Numbered from the stretch's first letter, positions 9,887 through 19,773 are shown. The stretch: DNA of 64,000 nucleotides from Nematocida ironsii (GCA_001642415.1 LTDK01000099.1:1-64000); one strand, 5' to 3'. The notes: generated by a model not told the origin, from the letters alone. Numbers and translations are program-made.

Positions 9887-11989
9887 TTAGTCTGAATCAG
9901 GTGTTTTTTTGTTCTTGTTCTTCTTTGTTTTTGTCTTTCGCGCAAATAGCGATTTTTCTCCTCTTTTTAGAATTTCTGCATGGGATAGCTTTGAATTTCC
10001 TATTACAGTTAGTTCCATTTCCTTATCTGTGATATTTCTAATGTACTTTTTGAATGATGCAGGGTGTTCCTGCTCTGCAATAGCAAGCAGCTCTTTTATA
10101 ATCATTCCCTTCTTAGCAGACCCGGGTAGAAGCCTGCACTTCTTTCCCTCTAAATATTTGTATGGACCCATGACAGGAATTGCAAATTCAATTTCTTCCT
10201 CTGGCGCTGGGTTAGCAGTGAACCCAGATACTTTTCTGTTGTCATCAGATATCTCTATTTCTTTGTTTTTTAGCTTATACATAATACTAAACCCATACTC
10301 TAGCTTTGTTGGGTGATAAAATTCCTTTTTACCTGTGATCATGAAGCTTCCATGCGTTAAATACTCACCAGCTGGGGCTGTTTTACTGACTTGCTCTCCT
10401 CGAACACAGTAAACTTCTGTTATAGTACTGTTCTCCCAGGCCTTTGATAGATGCAGAGCCATTGTAGCTGCTACTTCTTTAGTGTGCTCAGTTGCATTCT
10501 CCCCAACGATTACACTTGACCCGCCCCTTACATCAGCATGGAAGTAATAATCTGTATCTAGAAGATGCTTTTTAACTAAAATTTCATTCTGCTTCGAGTC
10601 TCTTCCTGCCAGAATTAAGTCTGAGTCTTTTGTAATAAGCCATCTAAATTTCTCAAACCAAAATACATTCCTGTCAATTTTTTCAATTTTCTCTATTCTC
10701 TTGGTTACCTCTATTTCTTTGGTCTTACTCTCTTCAAGAGCAACTCTGGTTTTCTTCAGCTTTTCTTCTATTTTCTTAGCTTTTTGGTAGAGTGCATTTA
10801 TCTGCTCAAATATAGAGGCAGTATAATCAATTGTAACTAACTGTTTATCTAGAATTAAATCAACTGTTTTCTTCCCAAAGTTGGCCTTTTTAATGATTTT
10901 TGCTGTTGGGTTCTTATCCTTTTCGGATTCTTTAAACCGCTCAAATTCTTTCTCTGAAAGACTCGCTGCATGCGCGGCCTCAATCACAGAGATAACATTT
11001 TTTACTTCTGCCTGGTTCTCTGAAAGCAGCTCTGCTTTACTCTTCAAAATTGTCATTTCATCAATTTTTTTGTGCAGATCTCTCTCCTGGGCCTCTCTTA
11101 TCTTTCTGTGCTTCTTTTGCGATGCAGTTTCTGTTATTTCTTGTACTGCAAAGGCTGCGTCCATTGCACTTCCAAACCCATCAAATTCCTTGATTCTCTG
11201 GCCAGGCTGCGGATGCTTTTCTTTCCATGCTGAAAACATAGTTGGCTTCTCGCCATCATAGTAGACTACACCATAGTTTCCAACACTTGTTAGCTTATTG
11301 AATATCTCACTGAAGAAAGAATTAAATACCTTAATAAATTCAGGTGAATTGTTTTCTAATCCCTTCTCTATATCACTTAGAAGTAGTGGCCTATTCATTC
11401 CCAGCTCTTTCTCAAACACTTCTGTCATTTCAGCAATTACATCATCTACCACACGGCCAGAGAGGGATAAAAAGTTGGATATTTTCTTTTTTAATGTGTC
11501 GCCCTTTACATAGTTAAACCTATCAATATCCAATACTAGCTCTGGCTGGTTTATTAAGTACTGCCCCTCTTTTACTACACCCAGATGCTCTACTGGCCTT
11601 AAAAGGTTTATTATATTTAGTTCTTCATCTGTTAGGATTATATTACCATTAGCATACATTTCAATAATCAACAGCCTGCATCCTTTTCCCGATCTAATCT
11701 TTATTACAGCAATTCTATCAAACCCCAGCTGTGTCACTTTTTCTACTCTATAATTACTTATTTCTCTCCGCAAGTACAGTGCTAACGGCGTTAAATTCAC
11801 TTTTTCATAATTTTTATGCGTCAAATGAAATTTGCTTGGTGGGTCTATTAATAATTGCTCTTTGTTGCTAAACTTTATTAAAATCGCCTTTTTGCTCGTG
11901 CTGTATACTGTCTTTATATGACACCCATTGATTTTCTCTAATTCATTCACTCCCGCTCTAATGTCTAACCAAGAGAGTCTTCCTTTCAT
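9887..11989 (-). CDS. RQC2: Ribosome quality control NFACT protein Rqc2/NEMF/Tae2
   Basis: The 700-residue protein binds peptidyl-tRNA-blocked 60S subunits and directs C-terminal tailing of stalled chains. The NFACT-N domain covers about 1-200. A coiled coil covers roughly 290-440 (Lys/Glu-rich). The NFACT-R domain covers about 450-570 (RGGSSVIVG, LTHGSFMITGKKEF). The residues known to be needed for tailing in yeast appear conserved: D9 (SWLD) and D91-R92 (GFDRI). The C-terminal NFACT-C domain is present only in short form, followed by a Lys-rich tail, so the protein is about a third shorter than yeast Rqc2. A TAACCCG-type motif lies about 32 bp upstream of the start. Confidence 0.93.
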   Translation of the reverse strand: MKGRLSWLDIRAGVNELEKINGCHIKTVYSTSKKAILIKFSNKEQLLIDPPSKFHLTHKNYEKVNLTPLALYLRREISNYRVEKVTQLGFDRIAVIKIRSGKGCRLLIIEMYANGNIILTDEELNIINLLRPVEHLGVVKEGQYLINQPELVLDIDRFNYVKGDTLKKKISNFLSLSGRVVDDVIAEMTEVFEKELGMNRPLLLSDIEKGLENNSPEFIKVFNSFFSEIFNKLTSVGNYGVVYYDGEKPTMFSAWKEKHPQPGQRIKEFDGFGSAMDAAFAVQEITETASQKKHRKIREAQERDLHKKIDEMTILKSKAELLSENQAEVKNVISVIEAAHAASLSEKEFERFKESEKDKNPTAKIIKKANFGKKTVDLILDKQLVTIDYTASIFEQINALYQKAKKIEEKLKKTRVALEESKTKEIEVTKRIEKIEKIDRNVFWFEKFRWLITKDSDLILAGRDSKQNEILVKKHLLDTDYYFHADVRGGSSVIVGENATEHTKEVAATMALHLSKAWENSTITEVYCVRGEQVSKTAPAGEYLTHGSFMITGKKEFYHPTKLEYGFSIMYKLKNKEIEISDDNRKVSGFTANPAPEEEIEFAIPVMGPYKYLEGKKCRLLPGSAKKGMIIKELLAIAEQEHPASFKKYIRNITDKEMELTVIGNSKLSHAEILKRGEKSLFARKTKTKKNKNKKTPDSD

Positions 11990-12020
11990 ATAAAAATAAT
12001 AAAAGAATATTTTAAATCCT

Positions 12021-12028
12021 CGGGTTAG
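12021..12028 (-). promoter_or_regulatory. CTAACCCG motif upstream of RQC2
   Basis: On the minus strand this reads CTAACCCG, about 32 bp before the RQC2 start codon. It is a variant of the recurrent TAACCCGAAAT motif and fits the CCC-like start-proximal signals described for microsporidia. Confidence 0.35.
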
Positions 12029-12192
12029 GAAATAAAAACGGATAACAATAGAATCTGTCCTAATCGCCCTAAAGACGTATAGCTTGCAGTTGTTCAGTAA
12101 TAATTAACCTGATAATTTATTTAATTACTATTTAGTATGCATAGGTTATCTAATATATTTAAATTATTCTTATTATAATGATTTGTCTGTAT

Positions 12193-13482
12193 TTACAGTG
12201 TATTAAGATACGCATTAATCCACTTTTTCCCCTGTGGACTCCCTTGAATATTCGACAAAAGAGCTGCATAGTATAAAGACTCTGAATAAATGTACCAAAT
12301 ACACGCAGTACAGTACACAGCCCAACAAAGAGAAATAATCAATCTTGTGTGAACATAAAACTCATCTATTGTTAATGATGTAACAATAATAGTCATAAGC
12401 AGTGGAAACAGAACAATTGCTATAATAGATAAAGATGTCCTCTCTGTTGTTCTACCGCTATGTGTAGTACTAAATGAGCTTATATATGGATAATCACCTA
12501 TTGCTTCTACTTCCTTTATAAATTCAACCACCTCATCCGGTTCTTTCTCTAAAATTGTAGAAATAACAACAATCGGTGCTATTCCTACTTTTCTATAAAA
12601 TATTATATTCATAAAATACTTACTGCCAATATCTTCTAGTACACTCCTTATTATAGATATTCCACTTAATATGGTAAAAAACACTTCTCCTACAGCAGAA
12701 ATTAAATTTATTCCTGCCATAAATATTATTACACCAATATTTTTTACAATTAATTTGGATACCAGCTGATAGCACTTCTGTGCCCCAGAATTAATTTTTA
12801 AATAAAATGTAATCACACAGGCCGACATAAATATGTATAATAAACAGTAATAAGTGAATAAACAGTATAAATTCTTAAATAAAAATGATGAAATGGAGGC
12901 ATCCATTGGACAGACTGAAAGAAATACAAGTAAAGCGCTGCAGAATATGAATAAAAAATTAAACACATAGAATAAGAAGTGAAAGTCATAAAACACTGAA
13001 TCTCTCTCATCCATTTCCATTTCTATTGATATTGACAGAATGTAATTCTCCACTGGAAGTCTTGGTAAGTGTGGTACAATTAATTTTAATAAATACTCAG
13101 AATATATTCCTATTTGTACTAATAAACTTGCAAAGAATAGAATACTGTAATACTTCCCTGTTATGCATAAGTTTGAAATAATTAATAGAATTATTGCATC
13201 GCATACTCCTATAATAATTACTAATTTACTGACAATTATATTGTTAATTGGTCTAGTATGTGCTATAATAGAAGGGGGTGATTGAATATATACAGAAAAA
13301 AACACGAATGTTGTAAGTATTAGAAAAATGAATGAGGGATTGGTAATCATGCTAAATGGAACAGCAGAACAAAAATCTAAATAAACTGTCATGGAAAAGT
13401 TTACGGTTGCAATTCCGTAGTAGATCACCCATGGAAATGTATTTTTTAGTTTTTGAATCTGTGAAGTCTTTTCTACTTGCAT
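12193..13482 (-). CDS. Polytopic membrane protein of unknown function
   Basis: From the first in-frame ATG (nt 13482, MQVEKTSQ...) the protein has 429 residues. The frame upstream contains only TTG. I count about eight or nine hydrophobic segments in two groups separated by a hydrophilic loop near 150-165 and a longer loop near 310-355. No transporter signature is recognised. It lies next to Rrp6-like on the same strand with a 546-bp spacer that carries three CCAAT boxes. A transporter or channel role would be speculation. Confidence 0.75.
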   Translation of the reverse strand: MQVEKTSQIQKLKNTFPWVIYYGIATVNFSMTVYLDFCSAVPFSMITNPSFIFLILTTFVFFSVYIQSPPSIIAHTRPINNIIVSKLVIIIGVCDAIILLIISNLCITGKYYSILFFASLLVQIGIYSEYLLKLIVPHLPRLPVENYILSISIEMEMDERDSVFYDFHFLFYVFNFLFIFCSALLVFLSVCPMDASISSFLFKNLYCLFTYYCLLYIFMSACVITFYLKINSGAQKCYQLVSKLIVKNIGVIIFMAGINLISAVGEVFFTILSGISIIRSVLEDIGSKYFMNIIFYRKVGIAPIVVISTILEKEPDEVVEFIKEVEAIGDYPYISSFSTTHSGRTTERTSLSIIAIVLFPLLMTIIVTSLTIDEFYVHTRLIISLCWAVYCTACIWYIYSESLYYAALLSNIQGSPQGKKWINAYLNTL

Positions 13483-14028
13483 AAACAAAATAAAAAAAAT
13501 ATAATGAAATATGCGCAATATGAATTACGAAATTAATTGGTTGATATTCAAGTGATTATTGTGCACGGGGTATAAATACTTGATTGGTTGATTTTTCTGT
13601 ACACTGATTCAATTGGCTGGTTTTTATTGATTTTTTGGTTATTTGTTGTGTTACTTATAGTTGGTGTGCATTTGGTCTTCTTATGCACTATACTGCATAT
13701 ACCCGGTGATGATTATAAATTGGTCTCTTAGTGCCTTTGCGTATTGTATTGTATAATCTATGGTATACATGAGGAAATACATTTCTAATATTTTTGTGAT
13801 TTATTAATACCGGAATATTTTGTAATTTCGTATTTTTTTGCATTTCGTAATATAAACATGGCCATTAAAATATATAAGGAATAAATTTCAGTATTAATAA
13901 ATCATGCAGATAACCCGAAATTCTATTCTTTACAAACATTATATTTAGGGATATTTTCTGTTTTAGTAATATTCTATTATAGAAATTATGCAAATCTGCA
14001 TATCATTGGCAATTTAACAGGAATTTAT
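13483..14028. promoter_or_regulatory. Upstream region with three CCAAT boxes, TATA and TAACCCGAAAT
   Basis: Read toward the minus-strand membrane gene, ATTGG (CCAAT on the coding strand) occurs at 13536-13540, 13583-13587 and 13612-13616, that is about 54, 101 and 130 bp upstream of the start codon. A TATAAAT string is at 13571-13577. A TAACCCGAAAT motif is at 13911-13921, nearer the 3' end of the Rrp6-like gene. No gene is seen in this spacer. Confidence 0.4.
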
Positions 14029-15444
14029 TTATGATTTGTCCTTTAATGCGGTCATATTGAATGAGGATGTTTTGTGTGTGGAATGTAGAAGGTTTATAAA
14101 GTTATTCAGATTGGCTTTAAAAAGCGGGCTAATGTTTTTAAACAGAGAAAACACTTGCTCTTGTGTAGTTGGCTGCTCTTTTATGAATCTAACAAGCTGT
14201 TTATCTGTCATGAGGAGCTGCGGGCTTTCATCTTCTTGCTTTGCTATAAAGTCTCTAAGCATATGCAACTTAACAGAAATCTCTGTAGGCTCAATGTTCT
14301 TTGATAGAAGAAATTCTTCTGGCGAAAGGTCTGATTCGATTTTCTTTGCCTTATAGTTATACCCCAATACAAATTGTTCTTCTGTGCACTTCTTTGCCAT
14401 GCCTGCTACAGACAGCAGAAGATACCCGACCTGTTCGGTTAAATCCGTGCACATTTCTACTGAAATTGGCTTGTACCTCCAGTCCATAAGCTGTAATTGT
14501 TTTCTCAGCTTTCTTCCTGTCGCATACATTACAGCTCTGCCTAAATTTGTTACTTCCTCTGGATACCCGTATACACTTAATAAATCAACATACGCATTTA
14601 CTGCATACTGCAGGTCTTTCTTAAGCCAGTGTATCTTCTCGGTTGCTTTATAAAACACTTTAACCACAGACGGATTGCTCCAAAATGTAAGCAACTCAGA
14701 ATTATTTCTTAACTCTATCATATCAAATAGATATATGCTCTCAAGAGTCGCTACCTGTATGTAACAAGTAAATCCACTATAACTTCTGAATTTATGGGTT
14801 TTTATATCTACACCTACAGCAGCTTCTTGCATAATGTGTGTATTTGCCATCTTACACTCCTCAGCTGTTTTAATATAGTAAATATTTGGTGATATTTCTG
14901 TTGTCACATCTATAATCTTTGTGAAATTGTATAGCTTCTTCAGAATACTTCGGGTTATATCTTCTATGTTTTCGCATTCCTCTACTGTTTGATTATCTGC
15001 CTCTGCATTTGCTGCCGGTGTTTTTGCACTCTGCGCAGTTCTTATAAATGAATTAGAATGATAAAATCCTTCTGGCTTCATTGCATATACATCTCTGTTT
15101 TTAAAGTTGATCTGTGGTCTAGGAATGTTTTTAGACAGAACAAATTTCTTCTTTGTGGCCGACTCTATAAGAATTGTTGTTGGATCCGGGATTATATTCT
15201 CTTCTTTTACGTTTTCTGTGTTGGTACATGTTTTATGGATATCTTCTAAGATGTCTTCTATTGTTTTGAGAAGAGATAGCGGTTCTGTTGATATTTGATT
15301 CTCAACCTGTCCTATCAACTCTTGGCATTCGTGCAATTTGCTGGATATTTCTGCTTCTGTCATAATTAGCTTTTCCTGTTTTATCATATTAGTGTACTTT
15401 GTCAGTGCCTTTGAGAGCCGCTCAGTAGCCTGTGGTAAAAGCAT
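14029..15444 (-). CDS. RRP6: Rrp6/EXOSC10-like protein with degenerate exonuclease site
   Basis: The 471-residue protein has a helical N-terminus like the PMC2NT domain (about 1-80), a DEDD-Y exonuclease fold (about 180-345) and an HRDC domain (about 388-452, with LRDFIAKQEDESPQLL). In yeast Rrp6 this nuclease works with the nuclear exosome on rRNA and snoRNA 3' ends. Homology is clear from RSYSGFTCYIQ, PSVVKVF and QLMDWRYKP. However, only the first acidic residue remains. VDIK at 212-215 has K215 for Glu, K270 replaces the Asp of motif II, and D334 and Q338 replace the Tyr and Asp of motif III in a gap-free alignment. It is probably a catalytically dead exosome cofactor. The gene is divergent from OLA1 with a 37-bp gap. 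Confidence 0.82.
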   Translation of the reverse strand: MLLPQATERLSKALTKYTNMIKQEKLIMTEAEISSKLHECQELIGQVENQISTEPLSLLKTIEDILEDIHKTCTNTENVKEENIIPDPTTILIESATKKKFVLSKNIPRPQINFKNRDVYAMKPEGFYHSNSFIRTAQSAKTPAANAEADNQTVEECENIEDITRSILKKLYNFTKIIDVTTEISPNIYYIKTAEECKMANTHIMQEAAVGVDIKTHKFRSYSGFTCYIQVATLESIYLFDMIELRNNSELLTFWSNPSVVKVFYKATEKIHWLKKDLQYAVNAYVDLLSVYGYPEEVTNLGRAVMYATGRKLRKQLQLMDWRYKPISVEMCTDLTEQVGYLLLSVAGMAKKCTEEQFVLGYNYKAKKIESDLSPEEFLLSKNIEPTEISVKLHMLRDFIAKQEDESPQLLMTDKQLVRFIKEQPTTQEQVFSLFKNISPLFKANLNNFINLLHSTHKTSSFNMTALKDKS

Positions 15445-15481
15445 AAAAAACTAAAAATTTTATACTAATAAGTTACACGAA
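15445..15481. promoter_or_regulatory. 37-bp bidirectional promoter, RRP6-like / OLA1
   Basis: Only 37 bp separate the two divergent start codons. The spacer is almost all A/T and contains AAAAATTTTA, an AAATTT-like signal as reported around microsporidian start codons. Both transcripts must start within the spacer or inside the opposite gene. Confidence 0.5.
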
Positions 15482-16621
15482 ATGAACGCACAAAAGAAAA
15501 AAGACGCTGCTCAAAAGGCAGTTGTGAAATTTGGAAGAACGAATACGCACAACCTCACAATGGGGATTGTTGGCCTTCCAAACGTAGGAAAGTCTTCACT
15601 ATTCAACTCCATGACTGGGCTGCAAGTACCCGCCTCAAACTATGCATTTTGTACCATTGACCCATCAGAGGCGAAAGTGTGCATAAAAGACAAAAGATTT
15701 GATGACCTTTGCAAAATATATAAGCCAAAGAAAACAACCCCTGCATACCTAACGGTGTTTGACATTGCTGGCCTGGTGAAAGGGGCCTCTGAAGGACTTG
15801 GGATGGGAAACAGTTTCTTAGAAAACATTCGGCAAGTGGATGGAATATTCCATGTGGTAAGGTGTTTTAATGATGATTCTATTGCACACGTTGACGATTC
15901 GGTTGACCCAGTGCGTGACTGCATGGTTATTCGAGAGGAGCTTCGTCAGAAGGACTTAACAGATGCAAAGAAAAGGCTGGAAATAGCAAAGAAAGAGCTA
16001 AGATCAAAGCCATCAGATAAGTACTTTAAAATCTATATAGAAGCACTGGAAAAGCTGGTTGCTGGTTTAGAGGCAGGAAAGGACGCCAGATTCATTGACT
16101 TTACCTCTGATGAGATAAAATCTCTTAGACCGCTAAATCTAATAACTGCTAAAAACGTGGTTTATCTTGCCAACATCAGTGTGGACAAGTACAGACAGAA
16201 TAAGCCCACTTCTCTTGCAGTTAAGCTTAAAAAGCACTTAATGGAAACAGACCCAGATGCATCTTGCATATTAGTATGTGCTGGTATTTCAGTGGATGAG
16301 TCAACTGAGTATTTAGACAAAGCTATCTCCTCTGGATACAAAACACTTGAGCTGATCACATTCTTCACATGCGGTCCCGAAGAAGTAAGATGCTGGACTA
16401 TTAGAGATGGAACTCTGGCCCCTGATGCAGGAGCAGTTATCCACACAGACTTTAGAACAGGATTCGTTGCTGTGGATGTAATGAGTTATGATGATTTAAT
16501 AGAGCACGGCAGTGAGCAGGAGCTAAAAGCTAAAGGACTGTGCCGAATGAAAGGAAGAGACTACCCTGTGGCAAATGGCGATATTCTCCACTTCCGAGCA
16601 GGCAGAGTTAATAAAAAATAA
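15482..16621 (+). CDS. OLA1: Obg-like ATPase Ola1 (YchF family)
   Basis: The 379-residue P-loop protein has Walker A GLPNVGKSS at 31-39, the switch region with the TIDPSEAKV stretch, and G3 DIAGLVKGASEGLGMGN. A coiled-coil insertion follows (about 150-210, KKRLEIAKKEL). A C-terminal TGS domain covers about 290-379 (TFFTCGPEEVRCW, DYPVANGDILHFR). In place of the GTP-specifying NKxD motif it has NISVDKY, in keeping with this family's preference for ATP. Ola1 binds ribosomes and affects translation and stress responses. The start follows an AAAAATTTTA box. The gene is convergent with NDC80, with stop codons 38 bp apart. Confidence 0.96.
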   Translation: MNAQKKKDAAQKAVVKFGRTNTHNLTMGIVGLPNVGKSSLFNSMTGLQVPASNYAFCTIDPSEAKVCIKDKRFDDLCKIYKPKKTTPAYLTVFDIAGLVKGASEGLGMGNSFLENIRQVDGIFHVVRCFNDDSIAHVDDSVDPVRDCMVIREELRQKDLTDAKKRLEIAKKELRSKPSDKYFKIYIEALEKLVAGLEAGKDARFIDFTSDEIKSLRPLNLITAKNVVYLANISVDKYRQNKPTSLAVKLKKHLMETDPDASCILVCAGISVDESTEYLDKAISSGYKTLELITFFTCGPEEVRCWTIRDGTLAPDAGAVIHTDFRTGFVAVDVMSYDDLIEHGSEQELKAKGLCRMKGRDYPVANGDILHFRAGRVNKK

Positions 16622-16659
16622 GTATACTGGCTGATTAGTTTGTTTTTATTTTACGGTTG

Positions 16660-18258
16660 TTACTGTGGAGATACTTCAAGAGTGGTCTTAGCCTCCTCCA
16701 GCCTTTCTTTTAAGCTTTGGATGTTTGCTGCTACTATTGCAGTGATTTTCTGTGTTTCAGCTTCCTCCACAGCAATTTTGCTGAGAATTCTGCCCTTCCT
16801 TATTTTTATTCTTTCTAATGCTTGCTCACTTTGGAAGAGCCCGTTATCTCCTTCTGCCTGTATTTTCAATAATTCTGTCTCTGCCTTGTCCACTCTTCCA
16901 ACAGTCATTTTATACTCTTCCTCTGTTGCTTCTTTCTTTTCAATGTAAACCTGCGCATGTACCTTTACTCGCTCTTCTTTCTGTTCAATTTCATCCGACA
17001 GTGCACTGTGTGTTTCTGTTAATAGAATGTTTTTCTCTTTTTCTTTTTCAGCTGCAGCTTCTATCTGCTCAATTTCTTTCTGCAGTAATTCAAGCTTTTC
17101 CTTAGCAAACTGCTCATGTGCTAAAATGTCTCCTTCTATTGTGTACTCCTCATACTCCAAAAAGTCTGTGGCTGTTTTTTTCCGTTTAATTTCTATTCCA
17201 ATATTTATACCCGTCCGAATTTTCTTGATATCTGCCAGAATCCTTTCAAATTCCTCTACCTGGGCCTTTATCATTTGGTTCTTAAGATCAATCTCTCGTA
17301 TTAGAATTGTTTTTGACCTTTTTATCTCTTCTAATGACTTTATTAACTGATCTCTTTCATATGTCATTTCCTGCACATGCTCCGGCTTTATTGGCTGCAT
17401 TTTTATTTCCTCCTCTAGCTCTTGCTTTTTCTGAAGAATCCTATCTGCATCTTCCTTTAACTTTGTGTACGCCTTTACAGTTTCTTCTAGAGCCTTTTTA
17501 TAATTTTTGTTCTTTATCTCCTGTGACTTCCGTAGATTTGTGATTTTTTCTAGATCAATTTGTGTTTGCTTCTGCTTTTCTATTGCTTCTTCCAAATCAT
17601 TGAATGTTTCATTCTTTATTTCAGTTTTAAGCCTTTTTAAATGCTCTTTTTTCTCTTCTGCTATTTTTATTCTTTCCTTGTTTTTTTGTGCTATTTCTCT
17701 TTCTACTGCCTCTTCCAGGTCATTACTGTCCCTTCCCTCCATGTAGTTTGAATACTCTTTGTACAAAAACTCATAGAAAATGCTTTTAGACTCTTCTTCA
17801 ATCGATGGAACGTCCATTAGCTCATATACACTATTAACAGTCTTCACCAGCCAGCCAAGCATAGACAATAGCACTGGCCATGTATGCGGTGTTATTGCTA
17901 TAAGCTGACTTCTATTTATCTCAGAGATGTACGGATACTTTATTGCTCGCAGAAATAAAGGCGCTTCATCTTCAATTCTCTTTGTAAACTCTGCAGTTGG
18001 ATCAATAAAAGACTGAATGTGCCTAAAAATAGATTGAAAGTCTTTCGACGATGGATTGCTTAACAGAGCATGAGAAAAGGGCCTGTCATACTCTGTGGAT
18101 GAGAGAAAGTTTATGATAATATTTATATTCTCTTCCTGATGGGTTTTTTCTCTTGGATTCCTTTGTTTTCTTCTGGGGTCTTCACTTAGTGTTAATCTAC
18201 TCATTTCCGAAGAAAGTGAATTTCTTGCAGGCATTCCTGCCATTGTGGCTCTTCGCAT
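16660..18258 (-). CDS. NDC80: Kinetochore protein Ndc80/Hec1
   Basis: The 532-residue protein has a basic unstructured N-terminal tail (about 1-40). A calponin-homology-like globular domain covers about 42-165 (NFLSSTEYDRPFS, TPHTWPVLLSMLGWLV). From about residue 185 to the end it is nearly continuous coiled coil. This is the layout of Ndc80, the microtubule-binding arm of the Ndc80 complex at kinetochores. The phrase PHTWP..LS.L.WLV is diagnostic. It is shorter than the yeast protein (691 residues), mainly in the coiled coil. The first ATG is used here; a second Met at residue 6 is also possible. Confidence 0.92.
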   Translation of the reverse strand: MRRATMAGMPARNSLSSEMSRLTLSEDPRRKQRNPREKTHQEENINIIINFLSSTEYDRPFSHALLSNPSSKDFQSIFRHIQSFIDPTAEFTKRIEDEAPLFLRAIKYPYISEINRSQLIAITPHTWPVLLSMLGWLVKTVNSVYELMDVPSIEEESKSIFYEFLYKEYSNYMEGRDSNDLEEAVEREIAQKNKERIKIAEEKKEHLKRLKTEIKNETFNDLEEAIEKQKQTQIDLEKITNLRKSQEIKNKNYKKALEETVKAYTKLKEDADRILQKKQELEEEIKMQPIKPEHVQEMTYERDQLIKSLEEIKRSKTILIREIDLKNQMIKAQVEEFERILADIKKIRTGINIGIEIKRKKTATDFLEYEEYTIEGDILAHEQFAKEKLELLQKEIEQIEAAAEKEKEKNILLTETHSALSDEIEQKEERVKVHAQVYIEKKEATEEEYKMTVGRVDKAETELLKIQAEGDNGLFQSEQALERIKIRKGRILSKIAVEEAETQKITAIVAANIQSLKERLEEAKTTLEVSPQ

Positions 18259-18552
18259 CTCTTAAAATTATTTTAATTACTAAATATTATATACCTCTGG
18301 GTTTATGTGTTTTTATACATACAAGAATATTCTGAAATATTATTATTCTATATTTTAATACCGTATGTATAAAATTATAATTTTAGGTTATTATGAATTA
18401 GTCTATACACAGAAATGAGTATTAATCTATTATGTAGTTTGTAATAAGAATATTTTATGATCTAGTTATATTTATAGTGTACACTTCAGACTATTTCAGA
18501 TTATGATATAGTATATTGAATGAATATTAATGATTAATGTGTACCAAACAAT
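18259..18552. other. AT-rich spacer
   Basis: This is an AT-rich stretch upstream of NDC80 in which I see no gene or recognisable RNA. Confidence 0.5.
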
Positions 18553-18890
18553 TGTGGCAATACCACGATTTAAACATGAGCTATTCAGGACAATCCATCA
18601 GTGATCCATCTTGTGCGATGATCTCTTCAAAACAAAAGGCTAAAATCACAAATCCGTAGATTAACTTTCGACTATTTAACCCGAGTTATTTTCTCAACTT
18701 AAGAGGAGACTCAGAGAAGCATCAACAGCTTAACTTCAGCACCAGGTCTAACACAACTGCGCACTTGGACTCCGAGTCTGCATACGCTTAGACCGAATCC
18801 TAAATACATGAAGGGCTTTTCCCTTCCACTCTTTTCTCTATCTTAACGATGTAGCAGAGCGGTGAGGGCGCTACTCCTCGTGAGTACGTC
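18553..18890 (+). mobile_element. Element A, decayed copy
   Basis: This 338-bp stretch aligns end to end with the intact element A at 20548-20886. Both begin TGTGG with a GTGG/CCAC mini-stem and both end in GTACGTC. Shared blocks include CAAAACAAAAGGC, CGACTATTTAAC, GGAGACTCAG and GCTTAACTTCAGC. Over about 95 bp aligned by hand, 13 of 17 differences are C to T or G to A going from the intact copy to this one, so this copy looks like an old one drifting toward AT. Flanks (AACAAT / AATTCT) only weakly resemble a target duplication. Confidence 0.75.
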
Positions 18891-19049
18891 AATTCTATTA
18901 ACAGAGATACTAAGTAAATTAGAATACAAAATAGTATAAAATAGAAAAATGAAATAGTCTCTAAGTATTAATTATTTATATACACAATATGTAAGGCATA
19001 AATAATATTTTATTTTTAATAAATCATGCATAGTTCACAAAATATGAAA

Positions 19050-19276
19050 TTCATATAAAATTCACATTCTTCACCAATTAATAAATATTTAATTCTCAGC
19101 AGTTAATGGCATTAACTTGTTATGGCTTCTCTAGGAGCATGAAGAACGGCCTTTTAAAATAGAAAACATGAGGAACATTCTGAAAAGTATTAAAAATAGC
19201 GGCATGGCACTTGTCATCCGTCCATTTGATTCCTTCAAATACGCCTTATATTAATAAACTACTTTCTATTAAAAAC
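19050..19276 (+). mobile_element. Element B, decayed copy (3' part)
   Basis: This stretch matches the 3' part of the element B copy at 885-1058. Shared blocks include ATTAACTTGTTA, CTAGGAGCATGAAGAAC (against CTAGGGGCACGAGGAAC) and the tail CCTTATATTAATAAACT...TTTCTATTAAAAA. Most differences reduce G+C. The outer arms of the foldback (ATTCTTC / GAAGAAC) can still pair. A 61-codon frame over this repeat is not considered a gene. Confidence 0.65.
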
Positions 19277-19773
19277 AGTTCTCACTTGTTGACACCTCTA
19301 ACTCTATTAAACATGCTATTATCGAAAATGTTCTTTATACATATATTAATAGTAGTGTTAGTTGTTTTCTTGGAAAAATACATTCTTAAACTTTGATCTT
19401 TATTTAATTTGAATACATGTTTATAGACCGTATAATTAATTTAATTTATGTTAATTTATTGTATAAACAAATATTTCTGATTTAATTTATACTGTTATAT
19501 TTATGTAAACATTCAGATAACCCCTGTAGTGCTACACCACTGCTAGTTTTAGCATACAACAGTGATTGTTAAACTTAAAACTATAACTCATTGCTCTACT
19601 GTCTTAATAAGAGATAATATTCTACATGGCATGTATATAATACTTATTTATTCATAGATGGTCAATAATTAATATAAATAATATAAAATGCAATTAAAGT
19701 TAATTTAATGAAATTAAAAACATTTGAATTATCAGTTTTTAAAATAATAAATACTCGAAGTTAAACATTTTTT
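19277..19773. other. AT-rich spacer
   Basis: The spacer between the decayed repeats and the interrupted gene is AT-rich, with no gene seen. Confidence 0.5.

Noticed and set aside
19211..19396. 61-codon frame over the decayed element B tail
   Set aside because: It overlaps a repeat, is very AT-rich and has no coding-like composition.
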